A stretch of DNA of 64,000 nucleotides from Myxococcales bacterium (GTDB lineage Bacteria > Myxococcota > Polyangia > Nannocystales > Nannocystaceae). The position numbers and the translations under genes are program-made. Below are positions 1 through 11,400 of this stretch, piece after piece. The stretch is taken from NCBI GenBank assembly GCA_016793465.1, contig JAEUJW010000034.1:1-64000 (forward strand), read 5' to 3'. The notes below the pieces were generated by a model, which saw only the letters and a list, made by a program, of their open reading frames with translations, searched no databases and was not told the DNA's origin. The number at the start of each line of letters is the position of its first letter. Positions within the stretch are counted from its first letter, which is position 1.

Positions 1-87
1 GATATCATTGTGATAACCGTCGTCAAGGGCGGCTCGCGCGGGCGATCGCGCGCGTGTGGGCGAGGCCGGGGGCGGGAGGCGGCTGGT

Positions 88-112
88 CGAACAGACAGAT
101 GCTGTCTGTTCG
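88..112. promoter_or_regulatory. Perfect inverted repeat upstream of trpB, candidate operator
   Basis: Two perfect 11-bp arms, CGAACAGACAG and CTGTCTGTTCG, flank a 3-bp ATG centre. A further GGACAG half-site follows at 112-117. The site lies 75-100 bp before the trpB start, in the only non-coding stretch before the trpBA operon. Its size and symmetry suit a dimeric repressor or activator, but the regulator is not visible here. A smaller repeat, TATCA-TTG-TGATA at 3-15, lies at the left edge. An RNA hairpin is an alternative reading. Confidence 0.5.
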
Positions 113-187
113 GACAGATGACCGCGGGGCACCCTGGCGAAAGCGCGCCGCGTCGGCGCGGGCGACGGCCGGGGAAACAGTGATACG

Positions 188-1587
<1,400 letters not shown>

Positions 1588-1591
<4 letters not shown>

Positions 1592-2388
1592 GCGCGGTAC
1601 GATCCTCCGTGGGTGCGCTGGCGGCCCGCTTCGCGGCGGTCCGCGGCGAGGGCCGGGCCGCCCTCGTCGGCTACCTGACCGGCTTCGATCCGACGCGGCG
1701 GGCCTCGCTCGACCGCCTGCTGGTCGCCTGCGAGGCCGGGCTCGACGTGCTCGAGCTCGGGGTGCCGTTCTCCGACCCGACCGCCGACGGCACCACGATC
1801 CAGGCCGCGATGGTGCGCGCGCTGACCGGCGGCGCCACGGTGGCCGGGGTGATCGAGCTGGCGAGCGAGCTGCGGCGGCGCGTCGACGTGCCGATCGTGC
1901 TGTTCGGCTACAGCAACCCGTTGCTGCGCTTCGGACCGGGCCTGCCCGCGGCGGCCGCGGCCGCCGGCATCGCCGGGCTGCTGGTCGTCGATCTGCCGCC
2001 CGAGCACGCGCCCGCGCTCCGCGATCCGGCGCGCGCGCACGGGGTCGACTGGGTCGGCCTGGTCGCGCCGAACACCACGCCGGCGCGGCGGGCCGCGATC
2101 GTCGGCGGGGCCAGCGGGTTCATCTACGCCGTCAGCCTGACCGGCGTGACCGGGGCGGCGCTCGACACCGGCGACGCCGGGCTGCGCCGCTCGCTGGCCG
2201 AGCTGCGGGCCGCCACGCCGCTGCCGATCGTGGTCGGCTTCGGCGTGCGCACGCCCGACGACGTGCAGGCCCTGGCGGCGCAGGCCGACGGAGTGGTGGT
2301 CGGCTCGGCGCTGATCGAGGCCGGCGAGCGCGGCCCGGCGGCGCTGCGCGAGCTGATCGTCTCGCTGCGCGCGGCCACCCGGCGCTGA
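1588..2388 (+). CDS. trpA: Tryptophan synthase alpha chain
   Basis: Cleaves indole-3-glycerol phosphate to indole and glyceraldehyde-3-phosphate and channels indole to TrpB. The 266-residue TIM-barrel has the signature [13 protein letters not shown] (catalytic Glu and Asp), the [10 protein letters not shown] strand and the phosphate-binding end [11 protein letters not shown]...VVGSALIE. The length is normal. The ATG sits inside the trpB stop (ATGA), just after an AGGAG ribosome site (1581-1585). The stop overlaps the next ATG as TGATG, so the downstream acetyltransferase is in the same operon. Confidence 0.96.
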
Positions 2389-2816
2389 TGCAGCCGCTCG
2401 CCGACGACACCCTCGAGCTGCGCCCGCCGCCGGGGTTCGTCGTCGACGCGGTCGACCAGGCCTACCTGTTCGAGATGCTCCTGCGCGGCACGACCGTGAA
2501 GGTCGGCGAGATCAGCCTGCGCGTCGATCGCTCGGACCCGGCGCTGGTCGGCTACGCCGGGCACGTCGGCTACGAGGTCGCCCTGCCCCACCGCGGCCGT
2601 CGCCACGCCCTGCGGGCCTGCCGGCTGCTCGCGCCGTTCGCCCGCGGGCTCGGCTTCAGCGAGCTGTGGATCACCGTGAGCCCCGACAACGCCGCCTCGT
2701 GCCGCACGCTCGACCTGCTCGGCGCGCGCTACGTCGACACCGTGCGCGTGCCGGTCGGCACGCAGATGCACGTGCTCGGCCTCCGCCGCATGCGCCGCTA
2801 CTGCTGGACGCTCTAG
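2388..2816 (+). CDS. GNAT-family N-acetyltransferase, third gene of the trpBA operon
   Basis: A 142-residue protein with the GNAT core: a central beta strand (GYEVALPH), the acetyl-CoA-binding turn and helix (RGRRHALRACRLL) and the late motif SPDNAASCRTLDLLGA. The substrate cannot be told from sequence. It starts on the trpA stop (TGATG), which implies coupled translation with tryptophan synthase. Its TAG stop shares CTAG with the opposite-strand trpF stop, so the two operons meet with no spacer. Acetyltransferases are not normal members of trp operons; the link may be functional or just gene packing. Confidence 0.8.
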   Translation: MQPLADDTLELRPPPGFVVDAVDQAYLFEMLLRGTTVKVGEISLRVDRSDPALVGYAGHVGYEVALPHRGRRHALRACRLLAPFARGLGFSELWITVSPDNAASCRTLDLLGARYVDTVRVPVGTQMHVLGLRRMRRYCWTL

Positions 2817-3445
2817 ACGAACGCGCGGCAGGCGGCGACGAGCGCGGCGACGCGGCCGCGGTCCTTCTCGCCGCGCGCGGCCCCGGGCGGCTCGGCGCCG
2901 CTGGCCACGTCGAGCCCGGCCGGGCGCACCGCGGCCAGCGCGGTCGCGGCGTTGTCGGGCGTGATGCCGCCGGCCAGCCACACCGGCGCGTGCGCCGACA
3001 GCCGCGCCGCCGCCGCGAGGGCCCAGGCCCAGTCGGTGGTCTGCCCCGCGCCGCCCCAGCCCGCGACGGCCGCGTCGAGCAGGATGCGCGCCGGCGCCGG
3101 CGACGGCACATGCAACGCAGCGAGCTCGGGCGTGCCGCGGATCACCCAGGTCCACGCGACCCCTGGCGGCGGATCGAAGGCCGCCTCGCCGACGACCTGC
3201 ACGAGGTCGAGCCGCAGCCGCGCGTGCGCCTGCAACAACTCGTCGCGCGTCGGGTCGACGAACACGCCGACCCGCTCGAGCCCGGGCGCCGGACAGGCGT
3301 GCAGCAGCGACTCGGCCTCGGCCAGCGAGAGCCCGCGCCGCGAGCCGCGCCACAGGTTGATGCCGATCGCGTCGACGCCGAGCTCGGCGCAGGCGGCGAT
3401 GTCCTCGGGGCGGGTCACCCCGCAGATCTTCAGGCGCGCGCTCAC
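2813..3445 (-). CDS. trpF: Phosphoribosylanthranilate isomerase
   Basis: Converts phosphoribosylanthranilate to CdRP, the third step of the pathway. The 210-residue barrel begins KICGVTRPEDIAACAELGVDA (catalytic Cys) and has GINLWRGSRR in place of the common GINF..SPR, the late strand VWLAGGITPDN, and the phosphate site LDVASGAE. The GTG start overlaps the trpC stop (GTGA). It is the last gene of trpEGDCF. Its TAG is superimposed on the stop of the convergent acetyltransferase gene. Confidence 0.94.
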   Translation of the reverse strand: MSARLKICGVTRPEDIAACAELGVDAIGINLWRGSRRGLSLAEAESLLHACPAPGLERVGVFVDPTRDELLQAHARLRLDLVQVVGEAAFDPPPGVAWTWVIRGTPELAALHVPSPAPARILLDAAVAGWGGAGQTTDWAWALAAAARLSAHAPVWLAGGITPDNAATALAAVRPAGLDVASGAEPPGAARGEKDRGRVAALVAACRAFV

Positions 3446-4236
3446 AGCTCGAGGATCAGCCGGCGCAGCGCCTCGCCGGGGTTCTGGGCCTGCATGAGGT
3501 AGCTCCCGATCAGCACCGCGTCGACGCCGGCGTCGCGCAGGCGGACGACGTCGTCGGCGCCGCGGATGCCGCTCTCGGCCACGTAGGTGAAGCTCGCCGG
3601 CACGTGCTTGCGCAGGCGGGCGCAGCGGTCGGGGTCGAGCTCGAAGGTCTGGAGGTCGCGGGCGTTGACGCCGATCAGCTGGGCCCCCGCGGCCATGGCC
3701 CGATCGATCTCGTGCTCGTCGCGGGTCTCGCACAGCGCCTGCATGTCGAGCTGGCGGGCGAACTCGAGGAGGCCGCGCAGCTGCGGCGGCGGCAGGGCGG
3801 CGGCGATCAGCAGCACGCAGTCGGCCCCGACCCGCTTGGCCTCGACGATCTGCGTCTTCTCGAGGATGAAGTCCTTGCACAGCAGCGGCAGCGTCACGGT
3901 CTGTCGGACCGTGCGCAGGTCGTCGAAGCTGCCGCGGAAGTGGCGGTCGGTCAGCACGCTCATGCAGGTCGCGCCGCCGGCCGCGTAGAGCGTGGCGATG
4001 TGGCGCGGGTCGGCGTCGGCGCGCAGCTCCCCGGCGCTCGGCGAGGCGCGCTTGAACTCGGCGATGATCGCCGGCGCCGGACCGGCCCGCAGCGCGCCGA
4101 TGAAGTCGCGCGGCTTGGGCAGGCGCGCGCCGAGCTCGGCGAGCTCGCGGTCCGTCAGCGCCGACGAGCGCGTGCCCGTCTCCCTGAGCTCTGCGCGCTT
4201 GGCCGCGAGGATCTTGTCGAGGAACGTCTCGCTCAT
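3442..4236 (-). CDS. trpC: Indole-3-glycerol phosphate synthase
   Basis: Ring closure of CdRP to indole-3-glycerol phosphate. The 264-residue barrel shows the family marks in order: FKRASPSAGEL, LCKDFILEKTQI with the catalytic Lys, GVNARDLQTFELD and VAESGIRGADDV. Length is typical for a monofunctional enzyme; TrpF is a separate overlapping gene, not fused as in enterics. A 36-nt gap to trpD is the largest spacing in this operon. Confidence 0.96.
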   Translation of the reverse strand: MSETFLDKILAAKRAELRETGTRSSALTDRELAELGARLPKPRDFIGALRAGPAPAIIAEFKRASPSAGELRADADPRHIATLYAAGGATCMSVLTDRHFRGSFDDLRTVRQTVTLPLLCKDFILEKTQIVEAKRVGADCVLLIAAALPPPQLRGLLEFARQLDMQALCETRDEHEIDRAMAAGAQLIGVNARDLQTFELDPDRCARLRKHVPASFTYVAESGIRGADDVVRLRDAGVDAVLIGSYLMQAQNPGEALRRLILEL

Positions 4237-4272
4237 GCGGAGCCCATTAAAGGCCCGGAGGGCCGCGCAACG

Positions 4273-5331
4273 TCAACCGCGACTGCCGACGATCAGGCGC
4301 TCCAGCACCGCGCGGGCGCTGCCGTCGTCGAGGGTGCGGCCGATGCGGGCCGCCAGCGCCGGCAGCTCCGCCAGCTCGGCCTCGCCGGCGACCAGCAGGG
4401 CGAGCGCGCCGCTGTACTGCACAGACGTGCGGTAAGGGCCCGGTTCGCCGTCGAGGAGCCGCCGCAGGGCCGCCGCGTTGGCCGCGGGATCCTCGCCCGC
4501 GAGCCCGGACAGCGCCACCGGCCCCAGGCCCGCGTGCTCGGGCCGCAGCACGTGGGTGTGCAGGGCGCCGCGCCGCCACTCGACGACGAGGCTCTCGCCC
4601 TCGGGGCTGAGGTCGTCGATCCCGGGCGGGCTCTCGGGCGTGACCGGGTGGCCGGCGCGCAGGCCGTGGACCACGAACACGCGCTCGCTGCCGAGCCCGC
4701 CGAGGGCCGCCGCGACCGCGGCGCAGCGGCGCGGGTCGAACACGCCGATGACCTGACGCCGGACGCCGGCCGGGTTGGTCATCGGTCCGACGAGGTTGAA
4801 GATCGTGCGCAGCCCGAGCGCGCGGCGCGGGCCGGCGGCGTGCTTCATCGCCGGGTGGAGCCCGGGCGCGAACAGGAAGCCGACGCCGACCTCGTCGACG
4901 CAGCGGGCCACGACCTCGGGCCCGGCGGTGATGTCGACGCCGAGGGCCGCGAGCACGTCGGCGCTGCCGCTCGGGCTCGAGATGCCGCGGTTGCCGTGCT
5001 TGGCCACCGGCACGCCGCAGGCCGCGACCGCCAGCGCCACCGCGGTCGACACGTTGCGCCGCGGGATCCCGCTGCCGCCGGTGCCGCAGGTGTCGATCGC
5101 GTCGGCCCGGCACGGCACGCGGACCACCGCCTCGCGCATCGCCGCCACCGCGCCGGCGATCACCTCGGCCGACTCGCCGCGGATCGCCAGCCCGAGCAGG
5201 AGCGCCCCGATCTGGGCCGGGTCGGCCCCGCCGGCCACGATCTCGCGGAAGATCTCCAGGCTCTCGGCGCGCCCGAGCTCGGACCCGCGGGCCAGCGCCG
5301 CCAGACCGGCGCGGACCGCCGCGTCGCTCAC
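4273..5331 (-). CDS. trpD: Anthranilate phosphoribosyltransferase
   Basis: Transfers phosphoribose from PRPP to anthranilate. The 352-residue protein has the glycine-rich PRPP loop as DTCGTGGSG (the usual last Asp is Ser here), then NVST, KHGNRGISSPSGSADVLAALG and NLVGPMTNPA. The GTG start lies in the trpG stop (GTGA); an SDAAVRAG reading frame begins there and no better upstream start exists. It is not fused to TrpG, unlike in E. coli. Confidence 0.95.
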   Translation of the reverse strand: MSDAAVRAGLAALARGSELGRAESLEIFREIVAGGADPAQIGALLLGLAIRGESAEVIAGAVAAMREAVVRVPCRADAIDTCGTGGSGIPRRNVSTAVALAVAACGVPVAKHGNRGISSPSGSADVLAALGVDITAGPEVVARCVDEVGVGFLFAPGLHPAMKHAAGPRRALGLRTIFNLVGPMTNPAGVRRQVIGVFDPRRCAAVAAALGGLGSERVFVVHGLRAGHPVTPESPPGIDDLSPEGESLVVEWRRGALHTHVLRPEHAGLGPVALSGLAGEDPAANAAALRRLLDGEPGPYRTSVQYSGALALLVAGEAELAELPALAARIGRTLDDGSARAVLERLIVGSRG

Positions 5332-5996
5332 GCCTGGCCCTCGGGACAGGTATCGAGGAAGTTCTTCAGCAGCGCGTGGCCGTGCTCGCTCAGGATCGAC
5401 TCGGGGTGGAACTGGACCCCGAACAGCGGGCGCTCGCTGTGCCGCACGCCCATCAGCTCGCCGACGTCGGTGCGCGCGACCGGCAGCAGGAACGGCGGCA
5501 GCGTGAACTCCTGAGCGACGAGGCTGTGGTAGCGCGTGGCCATGAACGGCGACGGCAGCCCGGCGAACACCCCGGTGCCGTCGTGCAGCACCGGCGAGAG
5601 CTTGCCGTGCATGATGCGCGCGGCCCGCTCGACCGTCGCGCCGTGGACCTCGCACAGCGTCTGGTGGCCGAGGCAGACCCCGAGCATGGGGATCGCCGGC
5701 GCCGCCGGATCGGCGAGCACGCGGCACAGCTCCTGGCAGACCCCGCTGTCGCTCGGGCGACCTGGCCCCGGGGACAACAGCACGTGGCTCGGCCGATCGG
5801 CGAGCACCGCCGCGCCCGCGACCGCGTCGTTGCGGTAGACGTCGACGACCGCGCCGAGCTCGAGCAGGTACTGCACGAGGTTGAAGGTGAAGCTGTCGTA
5901 ATTGTCGACCACGAGCACGCGGGCGACCGCGGCGACCGTGGGTCGCAGGCGCAGGCCCGAGGGCGCGAGCAGCGGCGGGAGTTCGGCGGCGATCAT
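5328..5996 (-). CDS. trpG: Anthranilate synthase component II (glutamine amidotransferase)
   Basis: Supplies ammonia from glutamine to TrpE. This class I amidotransferase of 222 residues has LLSPGPGRPSDSG, the nucleophile in GVCLGHQTL and the His-Glu pair in FHPESILSEHG. About 28 residues precede the usual beginning (RVLVVDNYDSF), so an internal GTG start is possible. The ATG overlaps the trpE stop. The last codons (CPEGQA) are written in a copy of the dispersed quasi-palindrome. Confidence 0.95.
   Translation of the reverse strand: MIAAELPPLLAPSGLRLRPTVAAVARVLVVDNYDSFTFNLVQYLLELGAVVDVYRNDAVAGAAVLADRPSHVLLSPGPGRPSDSGVCQELCRVLADPAAPAIPMLGVCLGHQTLCEVHGATVERAARIMHGKLSPVLHDGTGVFAGLPSPFMATRYHSLVAQEFTLPPFLLPVARTDVGELMGVRHSERPLFGVQFHPESILSEHGHALLKNFLDTCPEGQA
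5333..5350. repeat. Dispersed quasi-palindrome copy at the 3' end of trpG
   Basis: CCTGGCC-CTCG-GGACAGG: 7-bp arms with one mismatch around a 4-bp loop. It is one of about ten related sites in this window. It codes for the last residues of TrpG, as if inserted or recruited at the gene end. Confidence 0.55.
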
Positions 5997-7642
5997 CGCG
6001 GGCACTCTCCTACCAGGCCCGCGGGGCCGTGGGGCGGGCCGGCCTCGGGCGCCGCGGGCACCGGGTCGGAGGCCTCGGCGGCCAGCTCGACGGCGTGCAC
6101 GACCGCGCTGGCCTTGGCCTGGCACTCGCGCTCCTCGGCCGCCGGCACCGAGTCGTGCACGATCCCGGCGCCGGCCTGCACGCGGATGTGGTCGCGGTGG
6201 CGGACCAGCGAGCGGATGCAGATGGCGAAGTCGGCGGCGCCGTCGAAGCCGAGGTAGCCGACGGCTCCGCCGTACCAGCCGCGGGCGACGGGCTCGAGCT
6301 CGTCGATGATCTGCAGGGCCCGGATCTTCGGCGCGCCGCTCAGCGTGCCGGCGGGGAACGTCGCCTTGAGCGCGTCGAGGGCGTCGAGCTCGGGCCGCAG
6401 GTCGCCCTGGATCTCGCTGACGATGTGCATCACCCGGCTGTAGCGCTCGATGACGAACGACTCCGAGACCTCGACGCTGCCGGGCGCGCACACCCGGCCG
6501 AGGTCGTTGCGCCCGAGGTCGACCAGCATGAGGTGCTCGGCGCGCTCCTTCGGATCGGCGAGCAGCTCCTCGGCCAGGGCCGCGTCCTCGGCCTCGCTCG
6601 GGCCGCGCGGGCGGGTCCCGGCGATCGGCCGCAGCGTCACGCGCAGCCCGCCCGCCTCGGCCGGGCCGGGCGCGTGATCGAGGCGCACCAGCACCTCGGG
6701 CGACGCGCCGATCAGCCCCGCCGACGGCAGCTCGAAGATGTACATGTACGGCGCCGGGTTGGTCACGCGCAGCATGCGGTACAGCTCGATGGCGTCGAGC
6801 GCCCCGCCGTGGGCCCGCGGCACTCGGAACGCCTGCGAGAGCACGACCTGGAAGATGTCGCCGGCGGCGATGTACTGCTTGGCCTTCGTCACCGCCGCCA
6901 GGTAGCCGTCGCGCGACCAGGCGATCGGCGAGCGCGCCTGCGGCGGCGGCAGCTGCGGCAGGTGACGCGGGCGCAGCACCGCCGCGGTGTCGAGCGCCGC
7001 CGCGACCGCGTCGATGCGGGCGTAGGCCGCGTCGATCGCCGCGATCGGCCCGCCGTCGGTCTCCGGGCAGGCGCAGGCGACGATGCGCACGCGCTGGCTG
7101 AAGTTGTCGAACACCACCAGCGTGTCGGTGACGATGAGGTCGAGCGCCGGCAGGTCCGCGCTCGGCAGCGTGACCCCGGGCTGCGGCGGCGACGGCTCGA
7201 ACACGCGGACCATGTCGTGGCCCCACACCCCGCACAGGCCGCCCCAGAAGCGCGGGAGGTCGGGCACCGGCGGGCAGCGGTAGGCGGCCAGCAGGGCCCG
7301 CAGCGCCGCGAGCCCGCGCGCGTGCAGGTGCAGCCCGCAGCTCTCGGCGGGGATGTCGGCCGGCAGCGTGAAGCCCGGCGCGGCCTGGATCGTCAGCGCG
7401 ACGTCGTCGCCGTCCCAGATGCCGGTCACGCGGGCGCGGCAGCCGACGCCGACCACGCTGTAGCGGGCCCAGCGCTCGCCGGCGCCGACCGACTCGAGCA
7501 TGAACGTGATCCCCGCGAGCGGCGAACCACGGCGGTCGGACGTCCGCAGTCGGGCGTAGACCTCGACCGGCGTGACGCCGTCGCACAGCAGGTCCCGCCA
7601 CACGGGGACGAGCCTGGCGGGCGTGTCTTGCGGCATGGCCAC
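5993..7642 (-). CDS. trpE: Anthranilate synthase component I
   Basis: Makes anthranilate from chorismate, the first committed step. The 549-residue protein has the N-terminal allosteric segment with FMLESVG (the Trp-binding LLES-type motif) and the chorismate-binding domain from about residue 250, with IAGTRPRG, EDAALAEELLADPKERAEHLMLVDLGRNDLG, FPAGTLSGAPK and QAGAGIVHDSVP. Feedback inhibition by Trp is therefore expected. Only 28 nt separate it from the gene upstream on the same strand. No attenuator peptide rich in Trp was found before it. Confidence 0.96.
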   Translation of the reverse strand: MAMPQDTPARLVPVWRDLLCDGVTPVEVYARLRTSDRRGSPLAGITFMLESVGAGERWARYSVVGVGCRARVTGIWDGDDVALTIQAAPGFTLPADIPAESCGLHLHARGLAALRALLAAYRCPPVPDLPRFWGGLCGVWGHDMVRVFEPSPPQPGVTLPSADLPALDLIVTDTLVVFDNFSQRVRIVACACPETDGGPIAAIDAAYARIDAVAAALDTAAVLRPRHLPQLPPPQARSPIAWSRDGYLAAVTKAKQYIAAGDIFQVVLSQAFRVPRAHGGALDAIELYRMLRVTNPAPYMYIFELPSAGLIGASPEVLVRLDHAPGPAEAGGLRVTLRPIAGTRPRGPSEAEDAALAEELLADPKERAEHLMLVDLGRNDLGRVCAPGSVEVSESFVIERYSRVMHIVSEIQGDLRPELDALDALKATFPAGTLSGAPKIRALQIIDELEPVARGWYGGAVGYLGFDGAADFAICIRSLVRHRDHIRVQAGAGIVHDSVPAAEERECQAKASAVVHAVELAAEASDPVPAAPEAGPPHGPAGLVGECPR

Positions 7643-7670
7643 GAGGATACGACGAGCGCCCGTCCGCCGG

Positions 7671-8318
7671 CTAGCGGCCGCGCCGCTCCTCGCGGGTGCT
7701 CGGGTTGTTGTCGGTCACGCGGATGCGGCCGGCGTGGTAGCCCGAGCCGACGCTGATCGAGGTGTCGAAGGTGACGGTGCCCGAGACCGCCGGCACGCCG
7801 TTGGCGTCGTTCCACGTGTAGGCGATCACCAGCTGGTTGTCGGTCTGGGTCTGCACGGTCTGGTCGACCGTGTACCCGGCCGCCGCGTCGACCCGCATGT
7901 CGAGCTTGGCGATGTCGTCGACGTACTCGACGTCCTTGCCGTCCAGCGCGGCCTGCTTCCAGATGCGCTCGTAGCTCTGGTCGGGGTTGTCGATCATCTG
8001 GACGTTGCCCTTGCCGGCCGCCGGGCTGATCACCGAGCGCGTCACCTTGTCGATCGTCACCCCCGCCGGCCCCGGGTCGCCCTTGCCGACCACGCGGAAC
8101 GTGAGCTCGCCGATCACCTGCCCCGCCGCGTTGGCGAACGTCATGCTGGCCTTGGTGATGTCCTCCTCGCCGGTCGCGCTCGCGTCCTGGAACTTGTTGG
8201 TCGTCGACCCGGCGGTGACGTTGAACTGGGCGTCGGCGTCGACGTTGAGCTCGGACACGGTGGCGGCGCTGAAGCTCGACTTCAGGACAATGGTGCGCTT
8301 GCTCTGGGACGTGGGCAT
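7671..8318 (-). CDS. Hypothetical protein, beta-rich, 215 residues
   Basis: Family not recognised. The ATG at 8318 is chosen because AGGTGAG stands about 5 nt before it; the frame is open further upstream but without a ribosome site. The protein has no signal peptide or membrane segment. It is rich in Thr, Ser, Val and Asp with alternating strand-like stretches, for example SGTVTFDTSISVGSG, and has a basic C-terminus (TREERRGR). It lies 28 nt upstream of trpE on the same strand and could share its transcript. Confidence 0.75.
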   Translation of the reverse strand: MPTSQSKRTIVLKSSFSAATVSELNVDADAQFNVTAGSTTNKFQDASATGEEDITKASMTFANAAGQVIGELTFRVVGKGDPGPAGVTIDKVTRSVISPAAGKGNVQMIDNPDQSYERIWKQAALDGKDVEYVDDIAKLDMRVDAAAGYTVDQTVQTQTDNQLVIAYTWNDANGVPAVSGTVTFDTSISVGSGYHAGRIRVTDNNPSTREERRGR

Positions 8319-8357
8319 GGACTCACCTGCGATGGGTTGCGGACGATCGTCGCTGAC

Positions 8358-8385
8358 AGTACAGGCAACGAACTGCGCCACGCAA
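8358..8385 (-). promoter_or_regulatory. Candidate sigma-70-type promoter for the 7671-8318 gene and possibly trpEGDCF
   Basis: Reading the minus strand: TTGCGT, a 16-bp spacer, then TGTACT, with the -10 box 40 nt before the ATG at 8318. The matches are partial (3/6 and 4/6), so this is a suggestion only. The stretch 8319-8435 is the only non-coding DNA ahead of the trpE run. Confidence 0.3.
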
Positions 8386-8435
8386 TCGTGAACTGCCGCG
8401 ATATCCGCTCGAAATCGGTGAGCGCACAAGTGCAC

Positions 8436-11400
8436 TCACTTCGTTCGCCGCGGGACCGCGGCGGCCACGGCGAGCCACTCGTCGATCGAACGCACGACGT
8501 CCTCCTGCCCGAGGCGGACGTAGTCCGCGCGGGCCAGGGCCGCGAGCGCGGCGCCTCGCTCCGGATCCTCGCCCTCGACGATCCTCGCCAGCGCGAAGCG
8601 GATTTCCCCGAGGTCGACCGCGTCGGGGCCCTCGCGCCCGCGGATGGCCAGCGCGCGCTCAAGGAACGGGCGCGCTTCGGCGCCCCGCCGCAGCTCGGCG
8701 AGGGCGGTGCCGAGGCCCGTCAGGGGATATGCAACTTCGCCGTGGTCCGGGCCGAACTCCCGCTCGCGCAGGACCAGCGCCTCGCGGTACGGCGGCAGCG
8801 CGCGTTCGAAATCGCCACGCAGGTGGAACACGATGCCGAGGTTGTACAGCGTCAAGGCGGTGTCGAGCGGTGATCCCGACACGCGGAACACCTTCAGCGC
8901 CGCCTCGAAGTGCTCGGCCGCGACGTCGTAGGCCTCCATGTCGCGCAGCAGCGTGCCCATGTTGAGCAGCGACGTCGCGGTGTCCGGGTCGAGCTCGCCG
9001 AGCGCCTGGCGGCGGATGGCGAGCGAGCGCTCGAGGTTCTCGCGGGCGGCCGCCAGCTCGCCGCGGTCCTTCTGCAGCAGCCCGATGTTCTGCAGGATCG
9101 AGGCGACGTCGGGGTGCTCCGGGCCCATGTGCTGCTTGCAGATGGCCAGCGCCCGCTCGTAGTCGGCGAGCGCCCGCTCGAAGTCGCCTTGCATCGCGTG
9201 CACGGTGCCGCGGGTGTTGAGCACCGAGAACAGCCGCGTGCTGCGATCGCCGTGGACCGCCTCGACCTCGCGGGCGGCCTGGTCGAGCAGCGCGATCGCC
9301 TCGGCGACCCGCCCGCGCTCGCTCAGCACCATGCCGAGCTTCTCGTGCAGCCGGGCCCGCTCCTGCCGGCTGCCGCCGATGCGCTCGAGCAGGCCCTCGG
9401 TGTGCCGCAAGAGCCGCTCGGCCTCGGCGCCCTCGTGCAGCAGGTTGCCGAGCACCACCCCGAGCTCGCCCCAGGCCTCGGCGCGCAGGTCGTCGGCCGC
9501 GACCCGCTCGGCCTGCATGGCCGCGTCGCTGAAGATGCGCGCCGCGTCGGCGTAGCGGCCCACGTTCTTGGCCAGGCGCCCGCGCAAGAGGCCGCTCTGG
9601 ATCTCGAGTCGCGGTAGCCCGAACGACTGCGCCTTGGCCAGCGCCTCGCCGGCCAGCGTGTCGGCCGAGTCGTAGCGCACGGCCAGCCGCGCCGCCTCGG
9701 CCTGCGCGAGCAGCTCGTCGATCTGCTCGACCTGCTCGCGCTGCGCCCCCGGCGGGCCGTCGCCCCGCCGCAGGCGCTCGACGTCGGCGCACTCGGCCAG
9801 GTCCGGCAGGCCGTCGACGGCCTGCACCGCCCCGCGCACCACGTCCCGATCGGCCGCCTTGAACACCGCGACCGTGGCCGCCAGGCTGCGCAGGTGACGA
9901 TTGAGGCAGGCCGTGCGGCGGTCGAGCAGGTCGCTCGACTGCTCGTGGTGCACGTGCGTGGCCTCGCAGGCCTCACGCTTCTGCGCGGCCCAGTCGCCCG
10001 ACCAGCGGTCGAGCCCGGCCAGGCTGCTCTCGAGCACCTTGCCGGCGAACCTCTGATCGGTGGCCAGGAACGCGGCCTCGATGTCGCGGCGCGCCGCCTC
10101 GTCGTACACGCCGCCGAGCCGGCGCTCGACGCCCTCGCACGGCGGCGTGCCGCCGAACACCTCGAGCGCCGCGAACGCCAGCGCCGCCGACGCGCCGGCC
10201 GAGACCAGCGCCGCGCCCCAGCGCCGGCGTCGGCGCAGCTCGGGGTCGTAGGTCAGCGCCTTCAGCAGCTCGTCCATGTCGGCGAAGCGGTCGGCCGGGT
10301 CGACCCGCAGCCCGCGGAGGATCGCCTTGCGCACGCGCACCGGCACGTCGGTCCGCGTCAGCATCGGATCGACCTTGCCGCCGAGCACGCTGAGGCTCAG
10401 CTGCACGTAGTTCTTGGCCGGGAACGGGTGGACCTTGTAGAGCGCCTCGTAGAGCGCGACGCAGAAGGCGAACTGGTCCGCGCGCGCGTCGACGCGGGCC
10501 GCCACGTGCTGCTCCGGGGCCATGTACGCCGGCGTGCCGACGAGCGCGCCGGTCCGCGTCAGCCGCACCGATGAGAGCCCGGGGATGACCGTCTCGAGCT
10601 GCTGCGAGCTCAGCACGCGCGGGGGCTCGCCCGAGACCAGCATGCGCGCCGCGCCCTCGGCCTTCTGGGTGTCGGCGAGGTCGTGCGTGCGGGCCCACGC
10701 CGGCACCGCCCCGCGGTCGGTCGACGCGTACGGCAGGTTCATGCCCGCGGGCGGCTCGCCGCCGGGCGACAGCTCGGCGACCATGGCCCGCGGCGGCGGC
10801 GGACGGTTGGTCGAGGCGGCGGCGTCGATCGGCGCCGGCGGCCGACCCAGCGAGGCCTCGCCCGAGCGCGTCAGCGCGGCGGCCTCGCCGTGCAGCGACC
10901 GCTCGAGCGCCGCCTCGACGTTGAGCAGGTCGGGCCCGTCGGCGCCGCGGGCGATGCCGAAGTCGACGACCCGCACGCGCCCGTCGTTGCCGACCAGCAC
11001 GTTGTCCGGCTTGAAGTCGCGGTGGATGAGCCCGACCGCGTGGGCCGCCGCCAGCCCGCGCCCGGCCGCCACGAACACCTCGAGCGTCGCCGCGATCGTG
11101 CGGGGCGCCGCGCGCAGCCAGGTCGTCAGGCTGGGCCCGTCGACCAGCTCCATCGTCAGGTAGACCAGCTCACCGAGCGCGTTGGCGTCGTAGACCGTGA
11201 CCACGTGCGGGTGCTGCAGGCGGGCCAGCGCCTGGGCCTCGCGCAGCACCCGCGCGACCGCGTCCGACGCCTGCGCGCCCGGCTTGGCGTGCATGACCTT
11301 CAGGGCGATGCGCCGGTCGAGCCGCGGGTCGTAGGCGGTGTAGACCACGCCCATCGCCCCGGCGCCGATGCAGTCGAGGATGGTGTAGCGGTCGATGGTC

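Noticed and set aside
1..187. Coding sequence at the left edge
   Set aside because: All forward frames stop before or inside trpB with no protein-like composition. A minus-strand ATG at 8 would leave only two codons in the window.
5761..5778. Quasi-palindrome CCTGGCCCCGGGGACAAC in trpG counted as a dispersed copy
   Set aside because: It codes the conserved LSPGPG motif present in all TrpG proteins, so the resemblance comes from codon choice.
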